Origin: Trachythela sp. YZ-2020
Taxonomy: Eukaryota > Cnidaria > Anthozoa > Malacalcyonacea > Clavulariidae
Length of the DNA stretch: 64,000 bases
Direction: 5' to 3'
NCBI GenBank assembly: GCA_016169945.1
Contig: JADLSH010000073.1
Location: 620,001 to 684,000 of the forward strand
The position numbers were made by a program, and so were the translations under genes. Each line of letters starts with the position of its first letter. The stretch's first letter is position 1. Shown here one piece after another: positions 1-12,180 of this stretch. A model generated the notes under the pieces. The model had not been told where the DNA came from. It did no database searches and saw only the letters and a program-made list of their open reading frames with translations.

Positions 1-101
1 GAATGACCGGCCCAAAAGAAATAAGTTGTGAGAACACGGATTAACCCACACATTTGATTACTCAACCTGTAGAAATATTGGAAATTTTTTGTGTTGTTTA
101 G
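1..101 (+). other. Intron, left edge
   Basis: AT-rich sequence ending in a pyrimidine-rich acceptor (gttgtttag) directly before the first visible Ig exon. The upstream signal-peptide exon must lie outside the window. Confidence 0.5.
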
Positions 102-434
102 CACAACTCTATCGACCTGGGAAAAGCTTGACATTTTTACCTGGATCAACTGGGAGAATAGCGTGGTCATATGTTGGTGATATATCTAAAGTGATTACTC
201 GGGTTTGGACTTTCAGAAGTAGTGATGGTAGAATTTCAGGAGAACTTGCAAGAATACATGATGATCGTACTGTCGTGATATCAAGCAGCAACTTACTAGA
301 TGTTGCGATATTGAAGCCAGCCACATTGGTTTTAAAAAATGTTAATGAAAGTTATAATGGAACATATATATTTTCACTTGTCACATCTGATAGTTTCGGC
401 GGTGCTGTATCTAATGTTGTTGTATTTATTGCAG
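102..434 (+). CDS. Exon: V-like Ig domain lacking cysteines
   Basis: A 111-codon phase 1-1 exon. The acceptor AG is at 100-101 and the donor gtagat follows 434. The translation reads like an N-terminal V-set domain: an early strand with SLTFLPGS, a Trp in IAWSYV, and a late ESYNGTYIF that corresponds to the canonical DxGxYxC with Phe in place of Cys. No cysteine is present in the exon, so the usual B-F disulfide is absent. Such cysteine-less V-like domains are known in invertebrate IgSF recognition proteins. In receptors of this layout the membrane-distal domain is usually the ligand-binding one; here that is inference. The domain assignment rests on the F-strand motif and exon phase. Confidence 0.75.
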
Positions 435-3400
435 GTAGATTTTCATGTTTTTTTAAATTTCTGGGGTGATGCTTTTATCAGTTTTTGAGTTGCACCATTG
501 ACATGGGCAACCATCTAGGCAACGTATGCAGTAGAAATGTTTACTATTATATTCAACTGCAATTTAGCCCTGCAAAATGACTTTTCGAAATTTACTGTTC
601 ATACTTCTATTACATTTCAGTAAAGCCAAATGTGACATACAGTTTTTTCAGTCATATCACAGTAAATGAAGGTGATAATTTCACATGTGTATGTAAAGCA
701 CAAGGTGGTAACCCTCCAGCCAATGTAACTTGGTATGATAAAGATCGCGTGCAGATTGGTAATACAGGAAGGGAACAAACACTAACTATCAGTAATGTTA
801 CTGAAACCTACAGTGGAATATACACGTGTGTAGCCCAAAGCCACATCAATGCCACGAATGAAAAGTCAATCAAAGTAAAAGTAAGACTTAATTGTAAGTA
901 TATAATTGATACTCAAGTCAAGCATTAGACACTATTTCAGCTATAGGCTCTGCTTAAGGGCATTGAAACTTGGAAGTAAAAATTTTGAATAATAAATCTA
1001 TTTCCTATAACCTTGATTATGCCCGTTACTTGTTAGGGATGCACAAGATATTATATATATCCAGCCTGATAGTAATATATTTTCATCCTATATCCGTGCG
1101 AAGCGATTTGCCCGATATTATTTATATACGGTTCAGGCCTTCTTTTCAGTTGACTATTTGTCAATTTTCATTAGTAACAAAGAGGTTTTGTTTCTTCGCA
1201 GTTAAACCTAACAAGACAGTCATTACGTTTACACCAAAACCAGCTGTAGTTGGTGAATCAGTTGTCATAACGTGTGAATCTAATGGTCTTCCTGGACCAA
1301 GGTATATCATATTCCATAATGGTGCCGAGGTCAGTACTGAGAAGGTGTATGTCATATCTAAAGAGAAGCGGAGTGATGCTGGAACATATAAATGTGTTGC
1401 AAAGAATAAACTTGGAAATGATTCAGCTTCCAGATATTTACCCATCGTAGGTAAAATTAGATTTTTAGGCACATTATCTTCGCCCATTCTATATCACCGG
1501 GCAAAAACTCGTGTGGGAAGAACATGGAAAGAGAAAACATTAGTATAGTATATACATCGAGTAATGCGAGTAACATTGATGCTGCAACTTGCCACAAAAA
1601 CTGATTTCCGTGCATGTTAATTAAAAATGTTCAAATATTTTCATATAAGTGATAAGTTACCAAACATGAGACAACATTCGTAAACAGTTCTAACTAACAT
1701 GCATTGAAAATAGTTTTTGTTGTAAATTGCAGCAATTTTGTTGCTCGTATTATTTTGTCTTAAGTGACGCCTCCATGCTTCGTTTATACATGCAGATTTT
1801 GTGTTTCCATAGGAACTTACTTCATACAAGCCTATTATTTTGTCCCGAGAGACCCTATTAGTAAATTTGATAGTAAATAAGATTGAGGGCAACAGATACC
1901 ATGTTATACGGATTTGCGAAAGTCTATAATTCACTAGTTACTACACATTGCTTTCCGAAAAGCGTCTTCCTTTGCATGTGTCAGAGTTTAGTAAGAATTT
2001 TGGTTTTGCGAGGAGGAGGGAGGAATTATTCAATTATTGTGCCAAATGGTCGGCATAACGTCCGTGCATAATCATGACGGCCATATCAGCGTTTTGCTCG
2101 GAAAATGACCGGTAGCTGACTGTTATATCGCACACTGCAGGAGTTAAAATATTATCTTGTTATGAAAGTTCATACTAAATCTTTAACAATCTTTGTCATC
2201 ATTTTATCATCATTATATAATTAATCAAACAATGATTTACGAAATTTATGCGAATAAACCTCAAATTATAATTTTGATGTAGTAACACAGTGCATGTACA
2301 ACATGATTTTCGTATAAGAATTGTTTAATTACCTTTTTTCAAAAATATTTCTTCTAATATTATCATTTTATTTTCAATTTGAGGCACCAACAACACGACC
2401 ACCGACACCAACTACAAAGGCAAACATGACTACTCTCCGTACCTTAATTTTTGTGAAATGTTGAGTTTTACTCTAACCGTACAAAATAATTTTCCTTAAA
2501 AATGCACTTACTATATACATGGCTTCATTACATTTCAGCGAAGCCAAATGTGACATTCAGTTGTTCCAGTCCCATCGCAGTAAATGAAGGTGATAATGTC
2601 ACATGTGTATGTAGAGGTGAAGGTGGAAACCCTCCAGCCAATGTAACATGGTATAAAGATGGCGTCCAGATTGGTGAAACAGAAAAAGAAGACCAAACAT
2701 TGACTCTCAGTAATATTGATGGAACTGACAGTGGAACATATAAATGTGTAGCCCAAAGCCACACTCTAACAGATGAAAAATCAATTGAAGTAATAGTTAA
2801 TTGTAAGTATTATGGGGGCTTCTGTGGCGCAATCGCCAGAGCAAGCGCCTTCACATCTGTGTCGTGGGTTCGATTTTCTGCGGACTCTACGCATGTGAAA
2901 AGTATACGTCAAAGCGCTCTTCCCAAAGTCGTGGTTTTCTCCGGGCACTCCGATTTCCTCCAACAGAGAAAGTTGACTGGGTGAATTAGGATATATAGAT
3001 TAGGAAAGTAATGTCACAATTGTTGTAAAAATATATAGTGTAGGCTATAAGTACGTAATGTTGGTAAGCGAAAAACTTGATGTAATCACAATGTTAGAAG
3101 AAAATAGCAAACGATTAAGATGAACGATTGTGTCCAATGATGTTAACATTGACCGTTCTGGTAACATTGAAATATTCGTATTAAAAGTATATATAATTAT
3201 AAACATTTATAAGATCAAACTGGAAGCAGTTGTGAAAAATCCAACTATAGGCCCTCTTGTGTCCTTGTCCTTGTGCAGAGTCCGGTTGCCAAGAGCGAGC
3301 TAGCCAACTAATTCTCTGCTTCTGATTAGGTCATCCACGAATACCACGATAAACTAAAACCTTCAGCAATGTGTCCTGCATGTAATGTCAAAAGTCTAAC

Positions 3401-6400
3401 CGTGTCCAGTTATTTTATACATTTGCTCTACCGATGGTATCGAGCACTCTCGATATACAAACACATGTCTGGCCCCAAGACACTTCACGCATGTCTGGAT
3501 GCGCATGTGTACGAGTATTGTACCACGAGTATGGTGTATAAATACGAAGTCACTCGCATCTAGACTGCGTTACAACTTGACGAGCCGTTGAACGGCGAAA
3601 CATGCATGTCTGCAGATTTAACTATATGCTCCTTCACTTGTGTTGTTGAGCACTCTCATGAGGTTAATTGGTGGCTACAAGCGATAATGCAAAGCTCACT
3701 TCCCTTGTGGTCGTATGAGCACTCTGGCCCCAAGACACTTCACGCATGTCTGGATGCGCATGTGTCTGAGTATTGTACCACATGCGCTTCATGGTGAGAG
3801 CAAGAGTATGGTGTATAAATACGAAGTCACTCGCATCTAGACTGCGTTGTAACGCAGCTGCACTGACGAGTCGTTGAACGGCGAAACATACATGTTTGCA
3901 GATTTAACTATATATATTATATATATTTTGAACACTCAACACAAATGTTTTCGGCAGGTTAATTAAGTTGAGGTATAAATCCAAGCATAGTTGTGAGCTG
4001 GTTACGGAAAAAGATTGGGTTTGCACTCATTCGCGCCCAAGTAATTTGTATTCGTGGAAGTCGTTCGTGGCGTTGTTCAGGAGTTCCATTTAGATCGGAC
4101 ATTGAACTGTCGGAGAAAAACTCTAACTTTTAATTGATTGACCTTTTAAGTATGATTTCGTACATGTTTATTATATTAAGTTGAGGTTGCTATTTAAAAG
4201 AACATTGTCAAGCATCTTCGCGAAATATAATATCAAGCAGCATTCTTTTTTCATTGTCTTGTGACTAGAAAAGGGTCGGTTGAATCATAACCAAATCACT
4301 TGAGAAAAGTGTATACTTTTGTACTGGAAGTATATATTTTCTTTATCTGTCTTTTAAATTTTCATATCCATGAGGCATGACCATGTTCCTAAATGTCAGC
4401 ATGTTATTCACTGTTTAATTCATTAAGGTTAATTGGTCTGACTTGCAGGAAAATATGTACCGACGGCCAGCTGTTAAATGTACTTCGAGTTTATGTATTT
4501 TTAGCATTTTACAAATAATATTGTTTATAAATGACAGCAGCTATTTGCCTATTTTCATTAGTAACAAAGAGGTTTTGTTTCTTCACAGTTAAATCTAACG
4601 AGACTGGTGAACCAGTTGTCATACCGTGTGAATCTGATGGTCTTCCTGAAACAAGTTATATCGTATTCCATAATGGTACCGAAGTCAGTACTGAGAAGGT
4701 GTATATCATATATATAGTGAAGTGGAGTGATGCTGGAACATATAAATGTATTGCAAACAATACGCTTGGAAATGTAAACGCTGAAGGTAAGATTAGATTA
4801 TTATATATATACTATAGAAGCATTTTTTTCGCCCATTCTATATCACCGGGCAAAACCACATGTAATAGGGACATGGAAAGGGAAAACATTAGTATAGTAT
4901 ATATGGAGGCTCAGGCGAGCAGTAATATATACTCAAATATGTTTGAAGGTGGAGTAATACGAGTAACAAAATTGCTGCAACTTACCACAACAACTAATTT
5001 CCATGCATGTTAATTAAAAATGTTCACACATAAGTGAAACGTGAGACAACATTTGCAAACAGTTCTAACTAACATGCATTGAAAATAGTTTTTGTTGCAA
5101 ATTGCAGCAATTTTGTTGCTCGTATTACTTTGTCTTCGCCTCCATGCTGCGTTTAGATGCAGTTTTTGTGTCTCCATAGAAACTTACGTCATAATATATG
5201 CCTATTATTTTGTCCCAAGAGACTCAATGCCTATTATTTTTGTCCCAAGGTTTTGGGTTTAATTGAAGACAGGATAACAATACATGTTTATTGCACACTG
5301 CAGGAATTAAAACGTTATCGTGTTATGCAAGTTCATAATCTTTAACAATCTTTATCACCATTATGATAAATCAAACAATGATTTACGAAATTTATGCGAA
5401 TCAAACCTCAAATTATAATTTTGATGTAGCAACTCAGTACATGTACATGATTTTCGTCTTGTTTAATTAGCACCTTTTCAAGAATATTTCGCTCCACTGA
5501 ATGGTAAATTGGAGCCGTTATAGGTTTTCCTGAAAAATATAATGTTAAAAGCAATTATATTATCCAATTCTAAGTAATATTACGAACTTTACAAAAAATT
5601 ATACTGATTCATATAGACGTCATATCAAACCAGTTTGCGGAAATGTTGGTGTATGATTATCCTTTCGTGTGGTTCATCATTTAATACTGTCCCCTCATTT
5701 TGTAATGTTAAAAATGTTTGCCTGTTTCGCAAATTAAATATTTAAAAGTGTAGTAGAAAGTGGGGGGGGGGGGTCAATCCCATTTTCAAAGTCAACAACG
5801 TAATCCCAGTGGTCCCAATCCTGTTTTTTTTTGTGGAAACTATAGGCAAATCCCTACTCTTGTTAGGCAGGGCCGTAACGAAGCCCCCCCCCAAGATTTC
5901 AGAATATTTAGACATCTTTTCGGAAATAGAAATGTCTGAGAGAAATGGAAGAAAAAATCACGGCATTGAATCACTCAATAAAAAATGCCCATGGAAGGAA
6001 AGTGATGTTCATGAGCTTATAAAAAAATTTCCAATGCGGCCAATCGATCACTTCAAATTTTGTTGCAAAGTTTGATATTTTTTTCAAGGATGACAAAGGA
6101 ATGTGACATAAAACTCTTCATAAATGCTGCCAGCAGAGTCAGAAATTATAAACAACACATTTTCCCGTTGACAAAATTAAATCGTGCATACACTGAGGCC
6201 ATAACGTTAATTCCTGCGACTGTCACAAAATCATGGGCCGAAAACACATAACAAGCTCCAATATCTTACATAGACCATATTTGAAATATGCACTCTAAAT
6301 TGTGTATGTTACCGCGATGTTTATAACTTTCTAAATGCTATGAAACGTTTACGCAGAATGCAGGAAATACCGTTTCAGGGACCCCAAATTTGACAATTGG

Positions 6401-7061
6401 GGCAAGCTCCTTTAAACTAGAGGCTTTATATGTAAACTATGTTAACTGAGGGTTCAGTAATTACTTGGGAACTAATGATTTTGGAAATCCATACAGTTAA
6501 CGTTCTGAATTTTTAAAATTTTTCATCTGCACTCTCCCCCTCCCCCCCCCAATCAACCATTAGGGGTTAGCTACGGCCCTGCCTTCAGGATCCCCAATCA
6601 ACCATTAGGGGTAGCTACGGCCCTGCCTTCAGGATCCCCTTACATATACCATTCATATTTATATTTATATACCTAAATTAGTTATATAGTTATAGCTTTA
6701 TTATAGTATACTTTTAAAATTTTAATATTACTGTATTATAATGTCTCTAATGTTATTGTAAATATTATTCATGTAATCTTCAATAGGGGAAGAGCCACTT
6801 TGTGGATCTTATTGAATAAATCATTTTATTATATAAAGTATAGTGCTTTATAGATATTTCGAGCACTGATAAAACTGATAATCTCACATGTGAGATTATT
6901 TATGATAATCTCACATGTGAAAATTATCGCTTTTGAAGTTTATGAAAATGGATATTTTATTTTATTTTATTTTATTTTGTTTGAAAAGACTGTACTTGTC
7001 ATATCATGTTCAACACTCGAAATAAATCTGGTATTTCCGCGCACCCATGTATTATTCTCTA

Positions 7062-7110
<49 letters not shown>

Positions 7111-7698
7111 AAAAATAATTAATATTATTATTATAATAAATAATTATTATTATAAATAATTATAATATTATTATTATTATAAATCATTATTATTGTTATT
7201 ATTGTTATTATTATTATTATTATAAAATATGTATCTTGTATTCTGCGTAAGAAACTTCGTAACCATAACAACACTCAGACAGACTCAAACCATGACGAAT
7301 CCTTTAATCATGACAAATATATCGAAAGAAATTTCTGGGGTTATGTAAAAAACATCCTGACTAAGAAAGACGCTGTACTTCCATCCTTTGGCATGGCGGA
7401 GTGCGTAGATTACTTCAGTAAAACTTTAGCTGCTATTCACCCGAATAAACTATTTCATATTCCAAGCTGGATTCCTAAGTTATCTGATCCTCAAGTGCAG
7501 TTTGACCTTGACCCGCCTTCTTATCAACAAATTACTGCTGTCATCCGTAAAATGAAAGCATCTGGCTCTCCGTGTCCTCTCGATCAAATCTCAATTATAT
7601 GCTTTATTTTATTTTGTTTGAAAAGACTGTACTTGTCATATCATGTTCAACACTCGAAATAAATCTGGTATTTCCGCGCACCCATGTATTATTCTCTA

Positions 7699-7732
<34 letters not shown>

Positions 7733-10700
7733 AAAAATAATTAATATTATTATTATAATAAATAATTATTATTATAAATAATTATAATATTATTATTATA
7801 AATCATTATTATTGTTATTATTGTTATTATTATTATTATTATAAAATATGTATCTTGTATTCTGCGTAAGAAACTTCGTAACCATAACAACACTCAGACA
7901 GACTCAAACCATGACGAATCCTTTAATCATGACAAATATATCGAAAGAAATTTCTGGGGTTATGTAAAAAACATCCTGACTAAGAAAGACGCTGTACTTC
8001 CATCCTTTGGCATGGCGGAGTGCGTAGATTACTTCAGTAAAACTTTAGCCTGCTATTCACCCGAATAAACTATTTCATATGTGGAAAAGAGCATGCACTA
8101 TACTAATTTATAAAAAAGGCAACACAAGTATTCCCTCAAATTTCCGACCTATCACACTTGAATCTATACCGCTTAAAGTATTGTCTCCGTAATGTAATGT
8201 ACTCCTTCCTCACCGCTACTGGTAATAACTTTATAGAACATAATATACAAAAAGGCTTCACAAAGTGTCTGGCACTCTTGAACATATTGCACAAATGGCC
8301 TATATTATAAACAAAGGTTACAAAGCTCGGATCAAACAACGTTCACTTGTCGTCACACCACTTGACCTCAAGAATGCTTTTGGTGAAGTTCATCACAACT
8401 TAATCCAATCTATCCTTGGTTATCATCACATTCCTAATCACATCAACAATATTATAGAAAGTCTATACACTGATTTCAAGACTTCTATTATTACTTCCGA
8501 GTTCCGTACCCCTTTTATACATATATATATATGTATGTATATGTGTATATATATATATATATGTATGTATATGTATGTGTGTGTGTGTGTGTGTATATGT
8601 ATATGTGTATATGTATGTATGTATGTTTGTATGTATGTATGTATGTATGTATGTATGTACTTATTATAGATATAGCTAATTATTCGTTTTCATTATTTGT
8701 TGCTATATGACGTGACGTTGTATATTATTAATTGTATATATATATAGAAGTAAATTTTGTTAATGATTGTATCATGCAGGACCCCACTGAAAAACACACT
8801 AGTGATGTGGGTATCCTGGATAAATATAATTATAAATAAATAAATACCTGTTGGCCGTGGAGTATTACAAGGTGACTGCCTCAGTCCTTTACTATTTAAT
8901 ATGTGTTTTAACACTTACATCCAACATATTAAAGATGAAAAGTATCGTCAGTTTGGTTTCTCTCTCCAATTCCTAAACCCCATCCACTGGTTTCAGTTTG
9001 CCGATGACGCTGCAGTTATTACTGGTCAGGAGTCTGAAAATCAACATCTCCTTAATCGATTCTCTATCTGGTGCCAATGGTCCAACATGTTTATTAGAGT
9101 TGAGAAATGTAGTACTTTCGGTATCAAGAAAGTCCTAACAAAATCTGTGCAATATCTGCCGAAGCTGTTTATCAATAAGCATGTCATACCAACCACTAAA
9201 ATCGGGGAATCATTTGAATATTTGGGACGATTCTTTGACTTTGATATGTCCAATCAAGCACATAAATCTAAACTACTCTCTCTGATAGAAGAATTGATGT
9301 CTGATATAGATCTTAAACCTCTGCATCCGAAAAATAAACTTCTTCTTTACAGTCGCTATGTTTTGTCTAAACTCTCCTGGCATTTTACCGTCGCTGCTAT
9401 ATCCAAAACTTGGGTCATTGAAAATATTGACTCTCTGGTAAACAATTACATTCGTAAATGGCTGGGAGTACCTATATCTGGAACACTTATACTAACGTCT
9501 ATCTAACCCGCAACAAGTTTGGTTTAAACATCCTACCTGCATCCGTCAAATTTATTCAGTGTCAAACAGTTCTACGCAACGCCTTAAAAACATCTCCAAA
9601 CGATTCTATAAAAGAACTCTGGAAGTCAACTAATACTCATACTAACATCCAATACGATAGCTACAACTCAACCAAGGAAGTTTTAAAGAATTTTCATTCT
9701 GTCCAAGAGGATAAACTTAGGGGCCACTTGACATGTCAAGGTTCCTTTTTTGCGTCTACTGGAACAGTAGCCGCTATATCATCGGCATTTTGATTGAGAC
9801 GAACGATAAGTGGGAAAGTTGGGTGGAACTTGATTTTTAATGAGACCATATATGGAAATGCGGTATTCATATTTGATGATCTCCGACGCCATTGATGATA
9901 GAAGAAAAGTTTTACTGCAAGCTTTATACAACACTTTACAAAAGTTTCTTTTCGAAGATTGTTAAGGTAAGATAACTATTTATTTTGAAAGATTAAAGTT
10001 CAGGGCGTTTATAGTTCAATGTACCAAGTGTATCACTGATTTTTGGAACTGTGAAAGTTGCGTATTTTCATATTTATGTTTTGAGCAAAGTCGAAGCCTT
10101 GAATTTTATGTATTTTTTTATTTATTATTAAATATGATCATTGTCAACCTTGTTTTGTTTACATAATGAATAATACCAATACCTGCTTTGAAATATTATC
10201 AATCTAAATCAGGCGAAAGGATAATGTATATCCAAGGATGGCAAAGATGCTTTATGGATTACAAAATAATGGGAGGTTTATATATGATTTGGAGTTTACA
10301 ACCTGTATATAAAACTTGATATAGTACATAAAGAAATACCACTTTAGCAAGTTTATGGATGTCAACTTATCTTGCAATCCCATGCAGCAGTGCAACACAA
10401 ATCATATACATTGCATTAACAGTCCAAGTATCCATGTTGTGAACAAAAACATGTGGAACAATGATTTTAACAGCTTTTCAAATGCTTATCCTTGATGGCT
10501 TCAATTTAAGAAAACCCATCCTTAGTTGATCCCCTGCCACAAGTTTCCAGCATATAATGAATTGCACGTCTAATGTTGTCTAAAGTCCAAAGGCAAAACT
10601 GTGGTTAGTGTGGTATAAAATATGGTCAAATCTACCAATAATTCTCCCTGGGTATGGTGTTGTTCCACTGACTGGTCTATGGCAATGCATACATCTATGG

Positions 10701-12137
10701 CAATGCATCGAGCATTGACAACATGTTTTTGTTTGTATCTTTCAGGTGTATTCAACACACTCTGTTCAGAATTACAAAGATTGCTGTGTTGTTGTGACCT
10801 GTCAGAACTTGTCGAGAACTTTAAAGCAAAGTAATATAGGTTATATAGCTCACATAGACTCTTTATTCAAGCTACTGGTACAAGTCAGTGACTACAACAC
10901 TTTTACATGTAATATTGTATTGATTAATATGGACATATTGAACTACAAGTTGCTTATGTGTGTTCATTTGAATTATAGTTTTATAATATATTTCTTTATA
11001 ATGGTTATATTATTTTTAAAACAATAACCTGATATGTACTTTGAGACATTGGTTTCTATCAGATCAAAGATCATGATTGGGGGGGGGGGAGGTAGCTACC
11101 GCCCCTGTCTGCTATGCTTATGATTCAATATGCCCTTGGGATGACTTTGTTACTAATCTGATGTGAAACATATTTAAAAAAGTATCTCTACTTCCAGTTT
11201 CAGAATGCCTGGAAGAAAAATAAATCCTATTGCTATTCAGTCTCTACCAGTAGACGCATGTACGCCATAGCGTACCTATTTTTACAAATGTTTCCAAATT
11301 CTCCCTGTCACAACTTAACGCGATATGGTCTTTATCCCAATCAAAACTACTAAAGAATATTTTTAATTTCACAATTCGCTATACATAAACAACACTCTCC
11401 CTACTCGAAAGAACCTAAATAGATGGGGTATCTCATCAAGTCCTGACTGCTCATTCTGTTTACAGCCTGAAACCCTTCTACACGTTGTTGCCGGTTGTCA
11501 ACATTACTTGGAACGATTTACATGGAGACACGATTCAGTACTGAATTTTATTGCAAAAACTTTTCAAACTATAAACGCGTGTAAACTATTTGTTGACCTC
11601 CCTGGATTTGACAGCCCCTCGATTATAACAGGAGACGAATGTCGTCCAGATTTACTTCTTTCCACCTCAAACAAACACCTCTATATTGTTGTCTCACCGT
11701 AGGATTTGAATCAAACCTCTCAAACAACGTTAAACGCAAGAAAGCAAAATACAAAGACCTGATAAGAGAACAAAATAGAAACTTTTCAACTGTGAAATTT
11801 GTAAATCTGTCAATCAGCTCACTCGGTGTGTTTGACAAAGAATGCCATACCTTCATTGGAATGTTGAATGATTTAGGACTCGACAAACAACACCAACAAT
11901 ACTGCATAAGAAGAATGATATCCATAGCCATCCGAACTTCGCATTATATTTTTTGTTGTAGAAATAAAGAATGGACTAATCCTGAACTAAAGAATATTTA
12001 GATTATCCGTATTTCCTTTAAATATTAATAATATATATATATAGCCTTATGTGATTTAAGTAGTCAATTGTAAGTTACCTCTAGAAGTGAGATTTACAAT
12101 TGTATATATCTAAGAAAAAGTTGTATCAATAAAGTTT

Positions 12138-12180
<43 letters not shown>

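Larger units (their letters stand above)
3440..3960 (+). mobile_element. Retrozyme-like tandem dimer with hammerhead ribozymes
   Basis: Two imperfect tandem copies. The shared block begins ctggccccaagacacttcac at 3469 and at 3724 and runs through gtataaatacgaagtcactc to a hammerhead motif and gatttaactata. The cleavage-to-cleavage unit is 286 nt (3611-3896). Copy 2 has about 30 extra bases, including the 5' strand of hammerhead stem I, which copy 1 lost. Non-coding tandem repeats of a few hundred nt bearing type I hammerheads are the definition of metazoan retrozymes, which spread through circular RNA. Both tracked reading frames are incidental. It lies in the intron between a2 and b2, in sense orientation. 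Confidence 0.8.
600..5500 (+). repeat. Intragenic tandem duplication of an Ig exon pair with introns
   Basis: About 600-2370 (exons a1, b1 and the downstream intron) is repeated as about 2520-5490 (a2, b2 and downstream intron). Matches cover exons, the 60 bp before each b exon, and long intronic blocks. The second copy is longer because it gained a SINE (2813-2990) and a retrozyme (about 3440-3960). Confidence 0.8.
6952..8085 (+). repeat. Tandem duplication (about 620-640 bp) inside the R2-like element
   Basis: The block from tttgaaaagactgtacttgt through an (ATT)n tract to the RT-coding gaataaactatttcatat occurs at about 6979-7466 and again at 7616-8085. The offset is 637 bp before and 619 bp after the ATT tract, so the tract has changed length. 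The second copy joins ...ttcatat to gtggaaaagagc, deleting part of the reverse transcriptase. Confidence 0.8.

Noticed and set aside
2528..2764. Two minus-strand frames over Ig exon a2
   Set aside because: Antisense shadows of a clear Ig domain.
3369..3797. Two similar small proteins (64 and 69 codons)
   Set aside because: Similarity is due to the tandem retrozyme units; the frames are not conserved between copies.
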